Assembly: GCA_003162995.1 (NCBI GenBank)
Contig: PLUZ01000059.1
Location: 1-7,362, forward strand
Source: Methylocapsa sp.
Lineage (GTDB): Bacteria; Pseudomonadota; Alphaproteobacteria; Rhizobiales; Beijerinckiaceae
Length of the DNA: 7,362 bases
Reading direction: 5' to 3'
A model generated the notes under the pieces. It was not told the origin of the DNA. It ran no database searches and worked only from the letters and a program-made list of their open reading frames with translations. Below, piece after piece: positions 1-4,883 of this stretch. The position numbers and the translations under genes are program-made. Numbering within the stretch: position 1 is the first letter of the stretch; each line of letters begins with the position of its first letter.

Positions 1-388
1 ACTCAGCGTCAGCGGGGCCATCATAATGCGGGGTATCGTCTTCTTTCGCATCGCGCTCGACCACTTCGCTGCCCCGCGCGCGCTTCATCAGCGAAGACAA
101 CTCGCGGCCGCATGGATCGCTCTCGATGCACCTTGTAAACGCCTTCTCGACTGTCTCACCGTCACGCCTGATGTCGTCCGCGCGCAAATGAATCAGCTCC
201 ATAAATTGGTGCTTTTTGAAATCGTCAAGATGGCCATCCGCCGCCATTTTGCGAACCGTTTCAAAGTCGTCCTCGGCAGTCTCCGCGCCGTACGTTTCAC
301 TCTTCATAATCAATGCCCTTGCGTGTTTTTGAGCTGGCTTCCGCACAGCGCTGATTTCATCGATAATAATCTTTTTCAAAATGGCCAT
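1..388 (-). CDS. Phage head-module protein with XkdF-like N-terminus (partial, C-terminus off the left edge)
   Basis: The reading frame is open from an ATG at 388 to the window edge (129 codons) and its end is not in the window. The N-terminus is a lysine- and isoleucine-rich strand followed by DEISAVRKPAQKHARALIMK (residues 10-29). This 'E-(V/I)-S-x-V-x-x-P-A-x...(I/V)-x-K' signature is common at the N-terminus of phage XkdF-like or prohead-protease-like proteins. The remainder is charged and helical, for example FETVRKMAADGHLDDFKKHQF. An AGGAG lies 11 bases upstream of the ATG. The ATG overlaps the TAA of the preceding small gene by one base (TAATG), which implies translational coupling. 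Its place after the terminase fits a head or capsid-maturation role, but no protease catalytic residues can be identified in the visible part. The gene call is firm; the function is inferred from motif and position. Confidence 0.75.
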   Translation of the reverse strand, partial: MAILKKIIIDEISAVRKPAQKHARALIMKSETYGAETAEDDFETVRKMAADGHLDDFKKHQFMELIHLRADDIRRDGETVEKAFTRCIESDPCGRELSSLMKRARGSEVVERDAKEDDTPHYDGPADAE

Positions 389-594
389 TAGATCGACATC
401 TCCTGCAAACGCTTTACCACCTCCGGCCATTGGCCTGGCGCTACGGAAAACCCTCCTAGGCCATCCCCATCCACACCAACAACTTCGGCAACGACCACAT
501 AACCAGGCTATAATTCGCGGCGCAGTGCATCAAGACTGGCGTGTTTGTGGCGCACGATTCTACCCGACGGACAGCGGACATCATAAAATCTATT
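388..594 (-). pseudogene. Small phage gene interrupted by an in-frame TAG (amber) codon
   Basis: One minus-strand frame reads RFYDVRCPSGRIVRHKHASL and on to a TAG at 510-508. It then continues PGYVVVAEVVGVDGDGLGGF and on to EMSI before a TAA at 390-388. Both halves look like one compact protein of about 65 residues, and its stop codon overlaps the next gene's ATG (TAATG), so the frame is very likely the ancestral one. A single C-to-T change of CAG (Gln) would create the TAG. There is also no convincing in-frame start: AGA at 591 follows directly after GAGAAGAAT, while the ATGATG at 584-579 is in another frame and yields only 42 codons. A start at TTG 633, inside the upstream gene, is conceivable. 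I do not recognise the family. The gene is either broken or read by amber suppression. Confidence 0.55.
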
Positions 595-598
595 CTTC

Positions 599-865
599 TC
601 AGCCTGCGGCCTGTTGCGCGCGCGCCAAATCAAGCTGTTTCTTTACGTCCTTGATCTGCCCCTCGAGGCTCCGAACCAATCTCGCATCGGCCTCTTCGCT
701 TTTGTTAAGCGGACCCAAAGCGCCAAGCGCTTTATTGTCGCGATGTAACTCAGCTTGCGCGGATACACGGCGAATCTCGTTCAACGTGTCTAACCGGCGC
801 GTGCGTGCCTTTTCGAGCTCGATACCGAGATTCTCTAAATGTTTTTCATGAAATGCTATGTTCAT
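599..865 (-). CDS. Small coiled-coil phage protein, unknown function (88 aa)
   Basis: An 88-residue protein that is almost entirely charged and helical, rich in Arg, Lys, Glu, Ala and Leu. Heptad-like leucines and isoleucines occur through residues 10-35 (LENLGIELEKARTRRLDTLN) and again at 58-84 (around VRSLEGQIKDVKKQLDLARA), with a Gly/Pro break at 48-53, so an antiparallel helical hairpin or coiled coil is likely. There is no signal peptide or membrane segment. The ATG at 865 is preceded by AGGG about eight bases upstream, a modest ribosome binding site. A 56-bp gap separates it from the small upstream ORF. Its stop codon lies next to the interrupted 60-residue gene. Small coiled-coil proteins between terminase and head genes can be head accessory or scaffold-like factors, but nothing here shows that directly. 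Confidence 0.7.
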   Translation of the reverse strand: MNIAFHEKHLENLGIELEKARTRRLDTLNEIRRVSAQAELHRDNKALGALGPLNKSEEADARLVRSLEGQIKDVKKQLDLARAQQAAG

Positions 866-921
866 TTTCGTACCCTACTTTAAACCTGTAAATTGTATCA
901 CAAATCACGGTATTTCGCGCG

Positions 922-975
922 CTACATTTTCACGCGGCGCAAGCTTTCCACAACATTGCGAACACGGGGCTTCAT
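922..975 (-). CDS. Possible 17-residue peptide coupled to the upstream gene
   Basis: An ATG overlaps the TGA of the preceding 90-aa gene (ATGA) and opens a 17-codon frame, MKPRVRNVVESLRRVKM, ending in TAG. A GGGG lies about eight bases upstream of the ATG. The peptide is basic and amphipathic. The exact ATGA overlap and the purine-rich site argue for translation; the tiny length argues against confident annotation. If it is real, it is the only frame in the window that terminates normally with TAG. Confidence 0.3.
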   Translation of the reverse strand: MKPRVRNVVESLRRVKM

Positions 976-1244
976 GTCGGTAGCCCCACGCGCATCTTGA
1001 ATTGATACTCAGGCTCGCCATTGCGGCGCATCGTGACAACATCGCCTTGCCGAACGCCGCAAAGTCCGAATACATTCCGAATTACGATAACCGGCGGTAT
1101 CACCACATCGCGCGCAGCAACAGTAGGCAGCGCAATAACTGGCGCATCCGGTGTTTCACCGCCCGGCTTACCAAACGATTGATAACCATAGCCAGCAGCC
1201 GCAGCGCCCGAAGTCATACCGCAATGAGGAGGATGCCAGCCCAT
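972..1244 (-). CDS. Conserved-looking small phage protein, unknown function (90 aa)
   Basis: A 90-residue protein beginning MGWHPPHCGMTSGAAAAGYG. It has a Gly/Ala-rich N-terminal stretch (residues 11-30), a Pro/Val-rich centre (PVIALPTVAARDVVIPPVIV, 35-54) and a C-terminal part ending near EPEYQFKMRVGLPT. The frame is open further upstream to 1292, but the ATG at 1244 is the best start: GGAGG sits seven bases before it. It also overlaps the terminase stop (TGATATG), a typical coupled arrangement. The ATG at 1249 has only two bases between it and the GGAGG, and its frame ends after 11 residues. The repeated short Val/Ile strands suggest a beta-rich fold. The position directly after the large terminase suggests a small head or head-tail joining factor, but I recognise no family. 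Confidence 0.65.
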   Translation of the reverse strand: MGWHPPHCGMTSGAAAAGYGYQSFGKPGGETPDAPVIALPTVAARDVVIPPVIVIRNVFGLCGVRQGDVVTMRRNGEPEYQFKMRVGLPT

Positions 1245-1245
1245 A

Positions 1246-2073
1246 TCATGGCCTCCAATAATTGTAGCCGGCAACCTGGCCAGCGCCGTCAACCATCGCC
1301 ATTATCTCACTGCGACCAGGACCGGCAGTCGGCGGATGAAAGTTAAGTGGAACCGGCTCAGTAGCAGCCATCACCAAAACACCCGATACAGCGTTACAAA
1401 TATCGTCATGTGCATTCGGCGGATGCTCAACCGAATCCTTCCCGGTCGGTTGGGTCTTGCGCACGAGATTCGTGAACTGCAAAACCATCGCCGGATTGTC
1501 CAGCAACTCAACCCGCCGCGAATTAATCAGCGGCAACATAGCCAAGTAAATCTCACTGCGAACCGGCGCAGACTGTCGATACACGATGCCATGCCGCGCA
1601 AACGCCTCAACGGGCCACAGTTTCGCATAATGGTCGCCGGTTACAGTCGTGACCCCGTAGCTTTTCAGCAGCGCTGAATACTCGACCACAACGCTTTCAG
1701 GCGACCCATGCCGACCACGAACAGCATCAAGGATCAACACTTCATCGTGACGATGCGCAATCGCCACAGTGAACGCATCCTTGCCACCACCAGACGGATC
1801 GATGAAACCGAAATAGTTGACGCCAACCACCGAAGCACGCTCGCGAATGCCAGGCGACACGCACGCCTCAATCGCCTCACGGGAAATGAAGCCCTCGATG
1901 TCATCACGCCACTCAGCAAGGTATTCAGCACCCGCAGCCGCTCGATCCTTTTTCAGCTCGCGGTCGATCAGTTCCTGGCTAAACGTGGGATTCATCGTGC
2001 GGGTCGGCGACACCCAACACAGAGCCTCGCCAGTGTCATTGCCATGGTATTCCGACCAGCCGTCGTAAAGCAC
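1246..2073 (-). CDS. Terminase large subunit, C-terminal nuclease fragment
   Basis: This is the open frame downstream of the terminase frameshift. As an independent ORF it could only start at an internal codon such as GTG 2073 (275 codons), and no convincing ribosome binding site is visible there. It contains the whole RNase H-like nuclease domain: FGFIDPSGGGKDAFTVAIAH (first acidic residue), VTTVTGDHYAKLW (second) and PPNAHDDICNAVSGV (third). These are the usual places of the metal-binding acidic residues in this nuclease fold. The C-terminal tail ends GAGQVAGYNYWRP, and its TGA overlaps the start region of the 90-aa gene. No nuclease residue appears lost, so the damage is confined to the frame junction. 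On its own it would lack the ATPase. Confidence 0.7.
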   Translation of the reverse strand: MLYDGWSEYHGNDTGEALCWVSPTRTMNPTFSQELIDRELKKDRAAAGAEYLAEWRDDIEGFISREAIEACVSPGIRERASVVGVNYFGFIDPSGGGKDAFTVAIAHRHDEVLILDAVRGRHGSPESVVVEYSALLKSYGVTTVTGDHYAKLWPVEAFARHGIVYRQSAPVRSEIYLAMLPLINSRRVELLDNPAMVLQFTNLVRKTQPTGKDSVEHPPNAHDDICNAVSGVLVMAATEPVPLNFHPPTAGPGRSEIMAMVDGAGQVAGYNYWRP

Positions 2074-2780
2074 GCCCCGCTTGGCATACGGGGTCGAACC
2101 AAACCAAACAGCAGCACGCCGTCCAAGCCAAACCGGCCTAACGATGGTGCGATAGCGTGCATAATTTCAAAATCTGGGTTTGCGCTCTCGTCACTGCGAA
2201 GGAAGGCAACCTCGTCGATCAGTGCCACGCATATCGACCTGCCGCGAATGCTGCGATAGTTGGGAACGCCAGTCTCGACCACGACACCGGTGCTCAACTC
2301 AACGCTATTCGACGTCTGGTTGACTACCAACCGGCGCAGAACAGGGGACGCCTCCAGGATGCCGACGATGTAGGACAAATCAATCTTGGCCTGCTCACGT
2401 GTCGGCGCAATCAACAGCACGACTGGCTTGCCACCGGGAGCCAGCTTGGCAGACCAATCCCTGAAGCAGGCCAAATAGGTCGCGATCAGCGCAAGAACGA
2501 AGCTTTTGCCCGCCCCGCGCCCACAAATCAGGTAGGCCGTCTGAAACGCCTCATTAGGCAAGGTCTGGCGAGCCGTGCACTGGCGGAAGAGATCAGCGCC
2601 GGTATCCAAAAGCGGCAAGCCAAAGAAGCTCGCCAGAAACGCTTTCCAGGCCTCCCAACTGGCAGGATCGCCAATCAAGGACGAACCCAGCAACTCAGGT
2701 GCGGCTAGGGCCTCAAGGATGCTGATGCTGCGAAGACGGGGCGCTATGGCACGGGTCGGCTTAGCCATCGCCACCACCAT
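1992..2780 (-). CDS. Terminase large subunit, N-terminal ATPase fragment
   Basis: This is the upstream frame of the broken terminase. About 226 residues are genuine (to LLFG) and are followed by 36 out-of-frame residues before the stop at 1992. It carries the P-loop CGRGAGKSF, a strand-and-motif stretch VVLLIAPTREQAKIDLSYIV (the conserved region after Walker A), NYRSIRGRS, and Walker B plus catalytic Glu in VALIDEVAFL. The nuclease half is absent from this product. ATG 2780 has AAAGG only four to five bases upstream; ATG 2768 has a weak GGTGG. Both overlap the end of the preceding gene (20 and 8 bases), so translation is probably coupled to it. Confidence 0.7.
   Translation of the reverse strand: MVVAMAKPTRAIAPRLRSISILEALAAPELLGSSLIGDPASWEAWKAFLASFFGLPLLDTGADLFRQCTARQTLPNEAFQTAYLICGRGAGKSFVLALIATYLACFRDWSAKLAPGGKPVVLLIAPTREQAKIDLSYIVGILEASPVLRRLVVNQTSNSVELSTGVVVETGVPNYRSIRGRSICVALIDEVAFLRSDESANPDFEIMHAIAPSLGRFGLDGVLLFGLVRPRMPSGACFTTAGRNTMAMTLARLCVGCRRPAR
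2099..2108 (-). repeat. 5-bp tandem duplication (TTTGG)2 that breaks terL
   Basis: On the plus strand the sequence is CCAAACCAAA, which reads as TTTGG twice on the coding strand. Removing one copy restores a continuous terminase frame across the coupling motif. A short tandem duplication of this kind is a typical replication-slippage mutation, and it adds five bases, shifting the frame. Confidence 0.8.
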
Positions 2781-3216
2781 GCCTTTGCAGCCGTGTCTCG
2801 ACCCGCCGCTTGGTCACGCTGTCGAGCACGCGGTCGAGGTCATCATCAAGCGGCCGGGCACGGCGGCCAAGGCCTAACGTCTCGGCGAGCCTGCGCTGGC
2901 GGTCAATCAAAATGCCCAAGTTGTTCAAATCCACCGGCATATCACGCACGAGATTGGCCTCTAGCGCTTCGGCGGCCACAGCTACGGCAGCATGTCTACG
3001 GATAAGCTGGCGTTCAAGCTCGCTTATGTGGTCCTGGCCACCAAGATCGCTCGTGACGCTGTCGATTAAATCGCGATATCGCCGCGCCGTCAGGGTGCGT
3101 TGGTCGAGACCCGCAATCGAAAATAAGCGCACGCCGTTGGTCACGGCGGACCTGTGGCAGCGCTTGGTTCCAGCTGGTGGCGAGTTATCTGGTATATTTT
3201 CAATACTAAGGAACAT
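2761..3216 (-). CDS. TerS-like protein preceding the large terminase (151 aa)
   Basis: This 151-residue protein lies immediately before, and overlapping, the large terminase gene, where the small terminase (DNA-recognition subunit of the packaging motor) normally sits. The core HRSAVTNGVRLFSIAGLDQR (residues 21-40), then TARRYRDLIDSVTSDLGG (43-60) and ISELERQLIRRHAAVAVAAE (64-83), resembles a protein type commonly found upstream of terminases in rhizobial prophages. From residue 64 onward it is mostly helical, with a basic, Asp/Arg-rich tail (GRRARPLDDDLDRVLDSVTKRRVETRLQRHGGG) suited to nucleic acid or oligomer contacts. I see no classical helix-turn-helix, so the TerS role rests on position and resemblance. 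The ATG at 3216 lacks a clear ribosome binding site. GTG at residue 25, with ACAGG six bases upstream, is a possible alternative start. Confidence 0.6.
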   Translation of the reverse strand: MFLSIENIPDNSPPAGTKRCHRSAVTNGVRLFSIAGLDQRTLTARRYRDLIDSVTSDLGGQDHISELERQLIRRHAAVAVAAEALEANLVRDMPVDLNNLGILIDRQRRLAETLGLGRRARPLDDDLDRVLDSVTKRRVETRLQRHGGGDG

Positions 3217-3505
3217 AACAGAACTACCAACAGACGCAAGCGGGATTTAGCCGAACACGCAAGCCGCGCCGGCCCAAATCAGCCCGCGGACTGTTTGCTT
3301 TATGGCTGGTTTGCAAACAGTTGCAGACGAGCGCTAGAGTTGGAGTTCACCCCAAACCGGGCCTAGCCAGCTATCGTAAAACAAACAGTTGCCTCGCGGC
3401 GCCAGCCATTGATATTGCTTGAAAGCAAAGGAACATCGCTACAGCGATGGGCACTGCGTAAGTTTTTTAACCGCCGCCCCCCAACGGGCGCAGGAGGATG
3501 GTAAA
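3217..3505. promoter_or_regulatory. Divergent regulatory region between the packaging genes and a plus-strand gene pair
   Basis: This 289-bp gap contains no credible gene. It separates leftward packaging genes from two rightward small genes, so it should hold promoters for both. It carries three copies of CAAACAGT: inverted at 3290-3297, direct at 3314-3321 and direct at 3382-3389. The two direct copies extend to an 11-base match (CAAACAGTTGC). Near the plus-strand gene there is also a small dyad, TTGCTT-GA-AAGCAA (3415-3428). No clear -35/-10 pair could be fixed on either strand. Confidence 0.4.
3290..3392. repeat. Three CAAACAGT motif copies (candidate operators)
   Basis: A perfect 9-base inverted repeat, ACTGTTTGC (3290-3298) and GCAAACAGT (3313-3321), is followed by a third copy in CAAACAGTTGC (3382-3392), which repeats the 11 bases at 3314-3324 exactly. 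Such recurrence in a divergent intergenic region suggests binding sites for a dimeric regulator, but no repressor gene for it is visible in the window. Confidence 0.4.
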
Positions 3506-3715
3506 ATGCTACACCACCACATCAATGCGCTAGACATCGAGCGGCTAGACGGGCTGTCTAGCGCCGAGCTTGAAGCGCATCTGGCGGACATCGAGAGTCG
3601 CATCGCCCACCTTTGGGCGCAGCTCCAAGAGAGCCAAGCGCTAGCTGAGGAGATAAGCAAGCGGGTTGGCGACCGCCGGCTAGCAGCCGAACAACCGGAG
3701 ACTAAAAATGACTAA
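3506..3715 (+). CDS. Small coiled-coil protein on the plus strand (69 aa)
   Basis: A 69-residue protein starting MLHHHINALDIERLDGLSSA. The ATG at 3506 has a strong AGGAGG eight bases upstream, which decides this start over any earlier codon in the frame. Residues 18-53 (ELEAHLADIESRIAHLWAQL and on to EISKRV) form a likely amphipathic helix or coiled coil, followed by a charged tail ending TKND. A run of His at residues 3-5 follows the start. It is one of only two genes here on the plus strand, against the direction of the phage operons. Its stop overlaps the following 52-codon ORF by eight bases (ATGACTAA). I recognise no family; a phage regulatory or accessory factor is possible. Confidence 0.65.
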   Translation: MLHHHINALDIERLDGLSSAELEAHLADIESRIAHLWAQLQESQALAEEISKRVGDRRLAAEQPETKND

Positions 3716-3866
3716 GGCAGAAACCATTATCCCTGCTTGGGAACATCAGCAGGCTGAGCCTGAGCTGCACCTGGAAAAATGTGTGGCGATTGCGGAAGCA
3801 GCGTTAGGCATTCCCTCGACTTCCCAACACCCTATCAGCCTAAGCGTTGCAAGGGGAATTCGATAA
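3708..3866 (+). CDS. Small hypothetical protein coupled to the 69-aa gene (52 aa)
   Basis: A 52-residue frame starting MTKAETIIPAWEHQQAEPEL and ending near SLSVARGIR. A GGAG seven bases before the ATG and an eight-base overlap with the upstream stop (ATGACTAA) are what a translationally coupled second gene would show. The middle (LHLEKCVAIAEAALGIP) can form an amphipathic helix. It ends 22 bases before the stop of the convergent 154-aa gene, so the two transcripts meet here. No family is recognised. Because it is short, the call rests on the ribosome binding site and coupling rather than on homology. Confidence 0.5.
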   Translation: MTKAETIIPAWEHQQAEPELHLEKCVAIAEAALGIPSTSQHPISLSVARGIR

Positions 3867-3888
3867 GGTTGTTTCCTTTCATTAGCGA

Positions 3889-4353
3889 TTATTGCCAATA
3901 TTTAGCATCCCCATTTTGGGGAAGACGAGGATCGGTTGCGTTCTCGGCCTCGACGGATTGCCGCAATTTGGTGATGCGTTCACCAGCCCACAAGGTTTCG
4001 CAGAGGAGGGCCATATGGAGCTCGTCGTCGGTGATGTGGATGACGAGGGGTTGATGCGCCATGAGGGCTGCAATAAGCGCGTTGCGTACCTCGTCTGCGC
4101 TTTCTACACCGCGTCCAATGTTGATTCCATCGGCGCGGAATCCGCGACCTTTTTCGGATGTTGCAACTGTGAAGTAAGGCTCGTCCCGGCCGATTGGATC
4201 ATTTTCCGGCAACGGATAGACAATCGGGCCGATGACGACGTTTGTGTCATCTGTCCTGTCGAGGAGGTATTCGGCCATTTTGGCGTAGACATCTCTGCCG
4301 GAGAACACATCGCCGTCTTTCAGTATTTTGCGTTTGGTTTTCGCTGCGCCCAT
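3889..4353 (-). CDS. Hypothetical phage protein between the repeat array and the convergent gene pair (154 aa)
   Basis: A soluble, acidic-to-neutral protein of 154 residues. The basic N-terminus MGAAKTKRKILKDGD leads into an alpha/beta-looking region: VVIGPIVYPLPENDPIGRDE (39-58), YFTVATSEKGRGFRADGINI (60-79) and a helix SADEVRNALIAALMAHQPLV (85-104). The C-terminal part is helical (DDELHMALLCETLWAGERIT, 109-128). AGAAGG lies about eight bases before the ATG at 4353, and a plausible promoter lies at 4391-4418. It stands alone between the repeat array and the convergent plus-strand pair. I recognise neither a DNA-binding motif nor an enzyme motif. The direct-repeat array lies just upstream, so it may be controlled by whatever binds there. 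Confidence 0.65.
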   Translation of the reverse strand: MGAAKTKRKILKDGDVFSGRDVYAKMAEYLLDRTDDTNVVIGPIVYPLPENDPIGRDEPYFTVATSEKGRGFRADGINIGRGVESADEVRNALIAALMAHQPLVIHITDDELHMALLCETLWAGERITKLRQSVEAENATDPRLPQNGDAKYWQ

Positions 4354-4390
4354 GCCTAATACCTTCTATCGTTCGGCGGGTGAGACCAAT

Positions 4391-4418
4391 AATATATAAG
4401 ATACATCACCATTGTCCC
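4391..4418 (-). promoter_or_regulatory. Candidate sigma70-type promoter for the 154-aa gene
   Basis: On the minus strand GGGACA (4418-4413) and TATATT (4396-4391) are separated by 16 bases, giving four and five matches to the consensus hexamers. Transcription would begin about 30 bases before the ATG at 4353. The -35 element lies inside the first direct repeat, so a protein bound to the repeats would directly affect this promoter. Confidence 0.4.
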
Positions 4419-4499
4419 CCCCAAATGGTCTCTACGTACATCACCATTGTCCCTCTACGTACATCACCATTGTCCCCCCCATAGGATCACGATTGTACC
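4402..4499. repeat. Iteron-like array of four direct repeats
   Basis: The core tacatcaccattgtccc begins at 4402, 4437 and 4460. A diverged fourth copy begins at 4483 (agga then tcacgattgtacc). Spacings are 35, 23 and 23 bases. The 23-base units at 4431-4453 and 4454-4476 are identical and directly tandem, and they contain the palindrome TACGTA. An AT-rich tract (aataatatataag, 4388-4400) flanks the left side and a T-rich stretch (gttttttaatgg) the right. The array directly follows a cassette encoding two winged-helix proteins. Number, unit length near two helical turns, and an adjacent AT-rich tract resemble iteron replication origins. An operator array is the alternative. Confidence 0.6.
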
Positions 4500-4526
4500 C
4501 TAGGGAATGTTTTTTAATGGCACAGC
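4402..4526. other. Candidate replication origin region
   Basis: This combines the direct-repeat array, the adjoining AT-rich segments and the nearby genes for a tandem winged-helix protein, a second winged-helix protein and a Holliday junction nuclease. No DnaA box was found near the repeats. The origin call is therefore inference from architecture alone. Confidence 0.35.
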
Positions 4527-4883
4527 TCAAGTACCTTTCAAATGAAACCTTAGCAACGGCCGGTCTGGCGATTTTGCCTTGCGAACAAATGGAATTACGT
4601 TTGGCGCCTGTCTGGCTAGTATTTCGTCGCTGGGTATGACGCAATAGGTTTTGGGCCGCGTGCGCCGGCCATCCTGGTAGCTCGCCCGCGCCACGACAAT
4701 GACGCCAGCCTTGATTAGCTCGTAACGTGCTATGTTGGTGGCGCATTCGCTTATGCCTATCTGCGCCGCAAGGGTTGGCATGGAGATGCAGACAAGCCCT
4801 TTATCGTCCGCAAGAGAGGCCAGCTCCGCCTGCACTCGTTTTGCCGTAGAAGATAACTTCTGGGGCTTTTGTCCCATCGTCAT
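4527..4883 (-). CDS. Winged-helix DNA-binding protein of the replication cassette (118 aa)
   Basis: A 118-residue protein with one winged helix-turn-helix. The first helix is AKRVQAELASLADDKG (14-29), the HTH is MPTLAAQIGISECATNIARY (35-54) followed by ELIKAGVI, and a basic wing ASYQDGRRTRPKTYCVIP (67-84) comes next. This 'conserved step, recognition helix, then G-V-I/V and wing' pattern is typical of phage and plasmid replication or regulatory proteins. The ATG at 4883 overlaps the upstream TGA (ATGA) and has a strong GGAGGTG six bases before it, so it is chosen over an earlier in-frame ATG at 4922. The tail (residues 90-118) is Pro- and Arg-rich. The gene ends 28 bases before the direct-repeat array, making the repeats an obvious candidate target. 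Binding itself is not shown by sequence. Confidence 0.7.
   Translation of the reverse strand: MTMGQKPQKLSSTAKRVQAELASLADDKGLVCISMPTLAAQIGISECATNIARYELIKAGVIVVARASYQDGRRTRPKTYCVIPSDEILARQAPNVIPFVRKAKSPDRPLLRFHLKGT

Larger units (their letters stand above)
1246..2780 (-). pseudogene. terL: Phage terminase large subunit, frameshifted by a 5-bp tandem duplication
   Basis: The large terminase is the ATP-driven DNA packaging motor and nuclease that cuts concatemers and fills proheads. Two minus-strand frames join into one protein if five bases are removed at 2099-2108. The first ends its meaningful sequence at GLDGVLLFG and the second resumes with STPYAKRGVLYDGW; the ancestral coding sequence CTGTTTGGTTCGACC has become CTGTTTGGTTTGGTTCGACC. 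The restored length is 509 residues, normal for a terminase. Walker A (CGRGAGKS, residues 86-93), Walker B (VALIDE, 185-190), a coupling-like FGSTP right at the lesion, and RNase H-like nuclease acidic residues (IDPSGG, GDHYA, HDDICN) are all present. ATG 2780 and ATG 2768 are both possible starts, and both overlap the TerS-like gene. The lesion separates the ATPase and nuclease domains, so packaging is probably lost unless ribosomes shift frame. Confidence 0.85.

Noticed and set aside
1336..2259. Long plus-strand open frames opposite the terminase
   Set aside because: They lie in other frames over a gene with clear ATPase and nuclease motifs. Their translations are Arg/Ser-rich without motifs and without good ribosome binding sites.
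3211..3224. GAAC-ataaca-GAAC resembling the alphaproteobacterial SOS box
   Set aside because: The LexA box of this group needs a seven-base spacer (GAAC-N7-GAAC); here it is six. The site also overlaps the putative TerS-like start codon.
3419..3505. N-terminal extension of the 69-aa plus-strand gene to a TTG at 3419
   Set aside because: The strong AGGAGG eight bases before ATG 3506 marks the real start. The extension lies in the regulatory region and has no ribosome binding site.
3908..3922. Hairpin TCCCCA-ttt-TGGGGA near the convergent gene ends
   Set aside because: It lies inside the coding end of the 154-aa gene and is not followed by a T-run on either strand, so it is not supported as a terminator.
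4402..4499. CRISPR array
   Set aside because: The repeats are too short and close: two 23-base units are directly tandem with no spacers, and there is no leader or cas gene.
4412..4639. Plus-strand frames across the repeat array (Y-I-T-I-V repeats)
   Set aside because: They arise from translating the direct repeats and have no ribosome binding site or continuation into a plausible protein.
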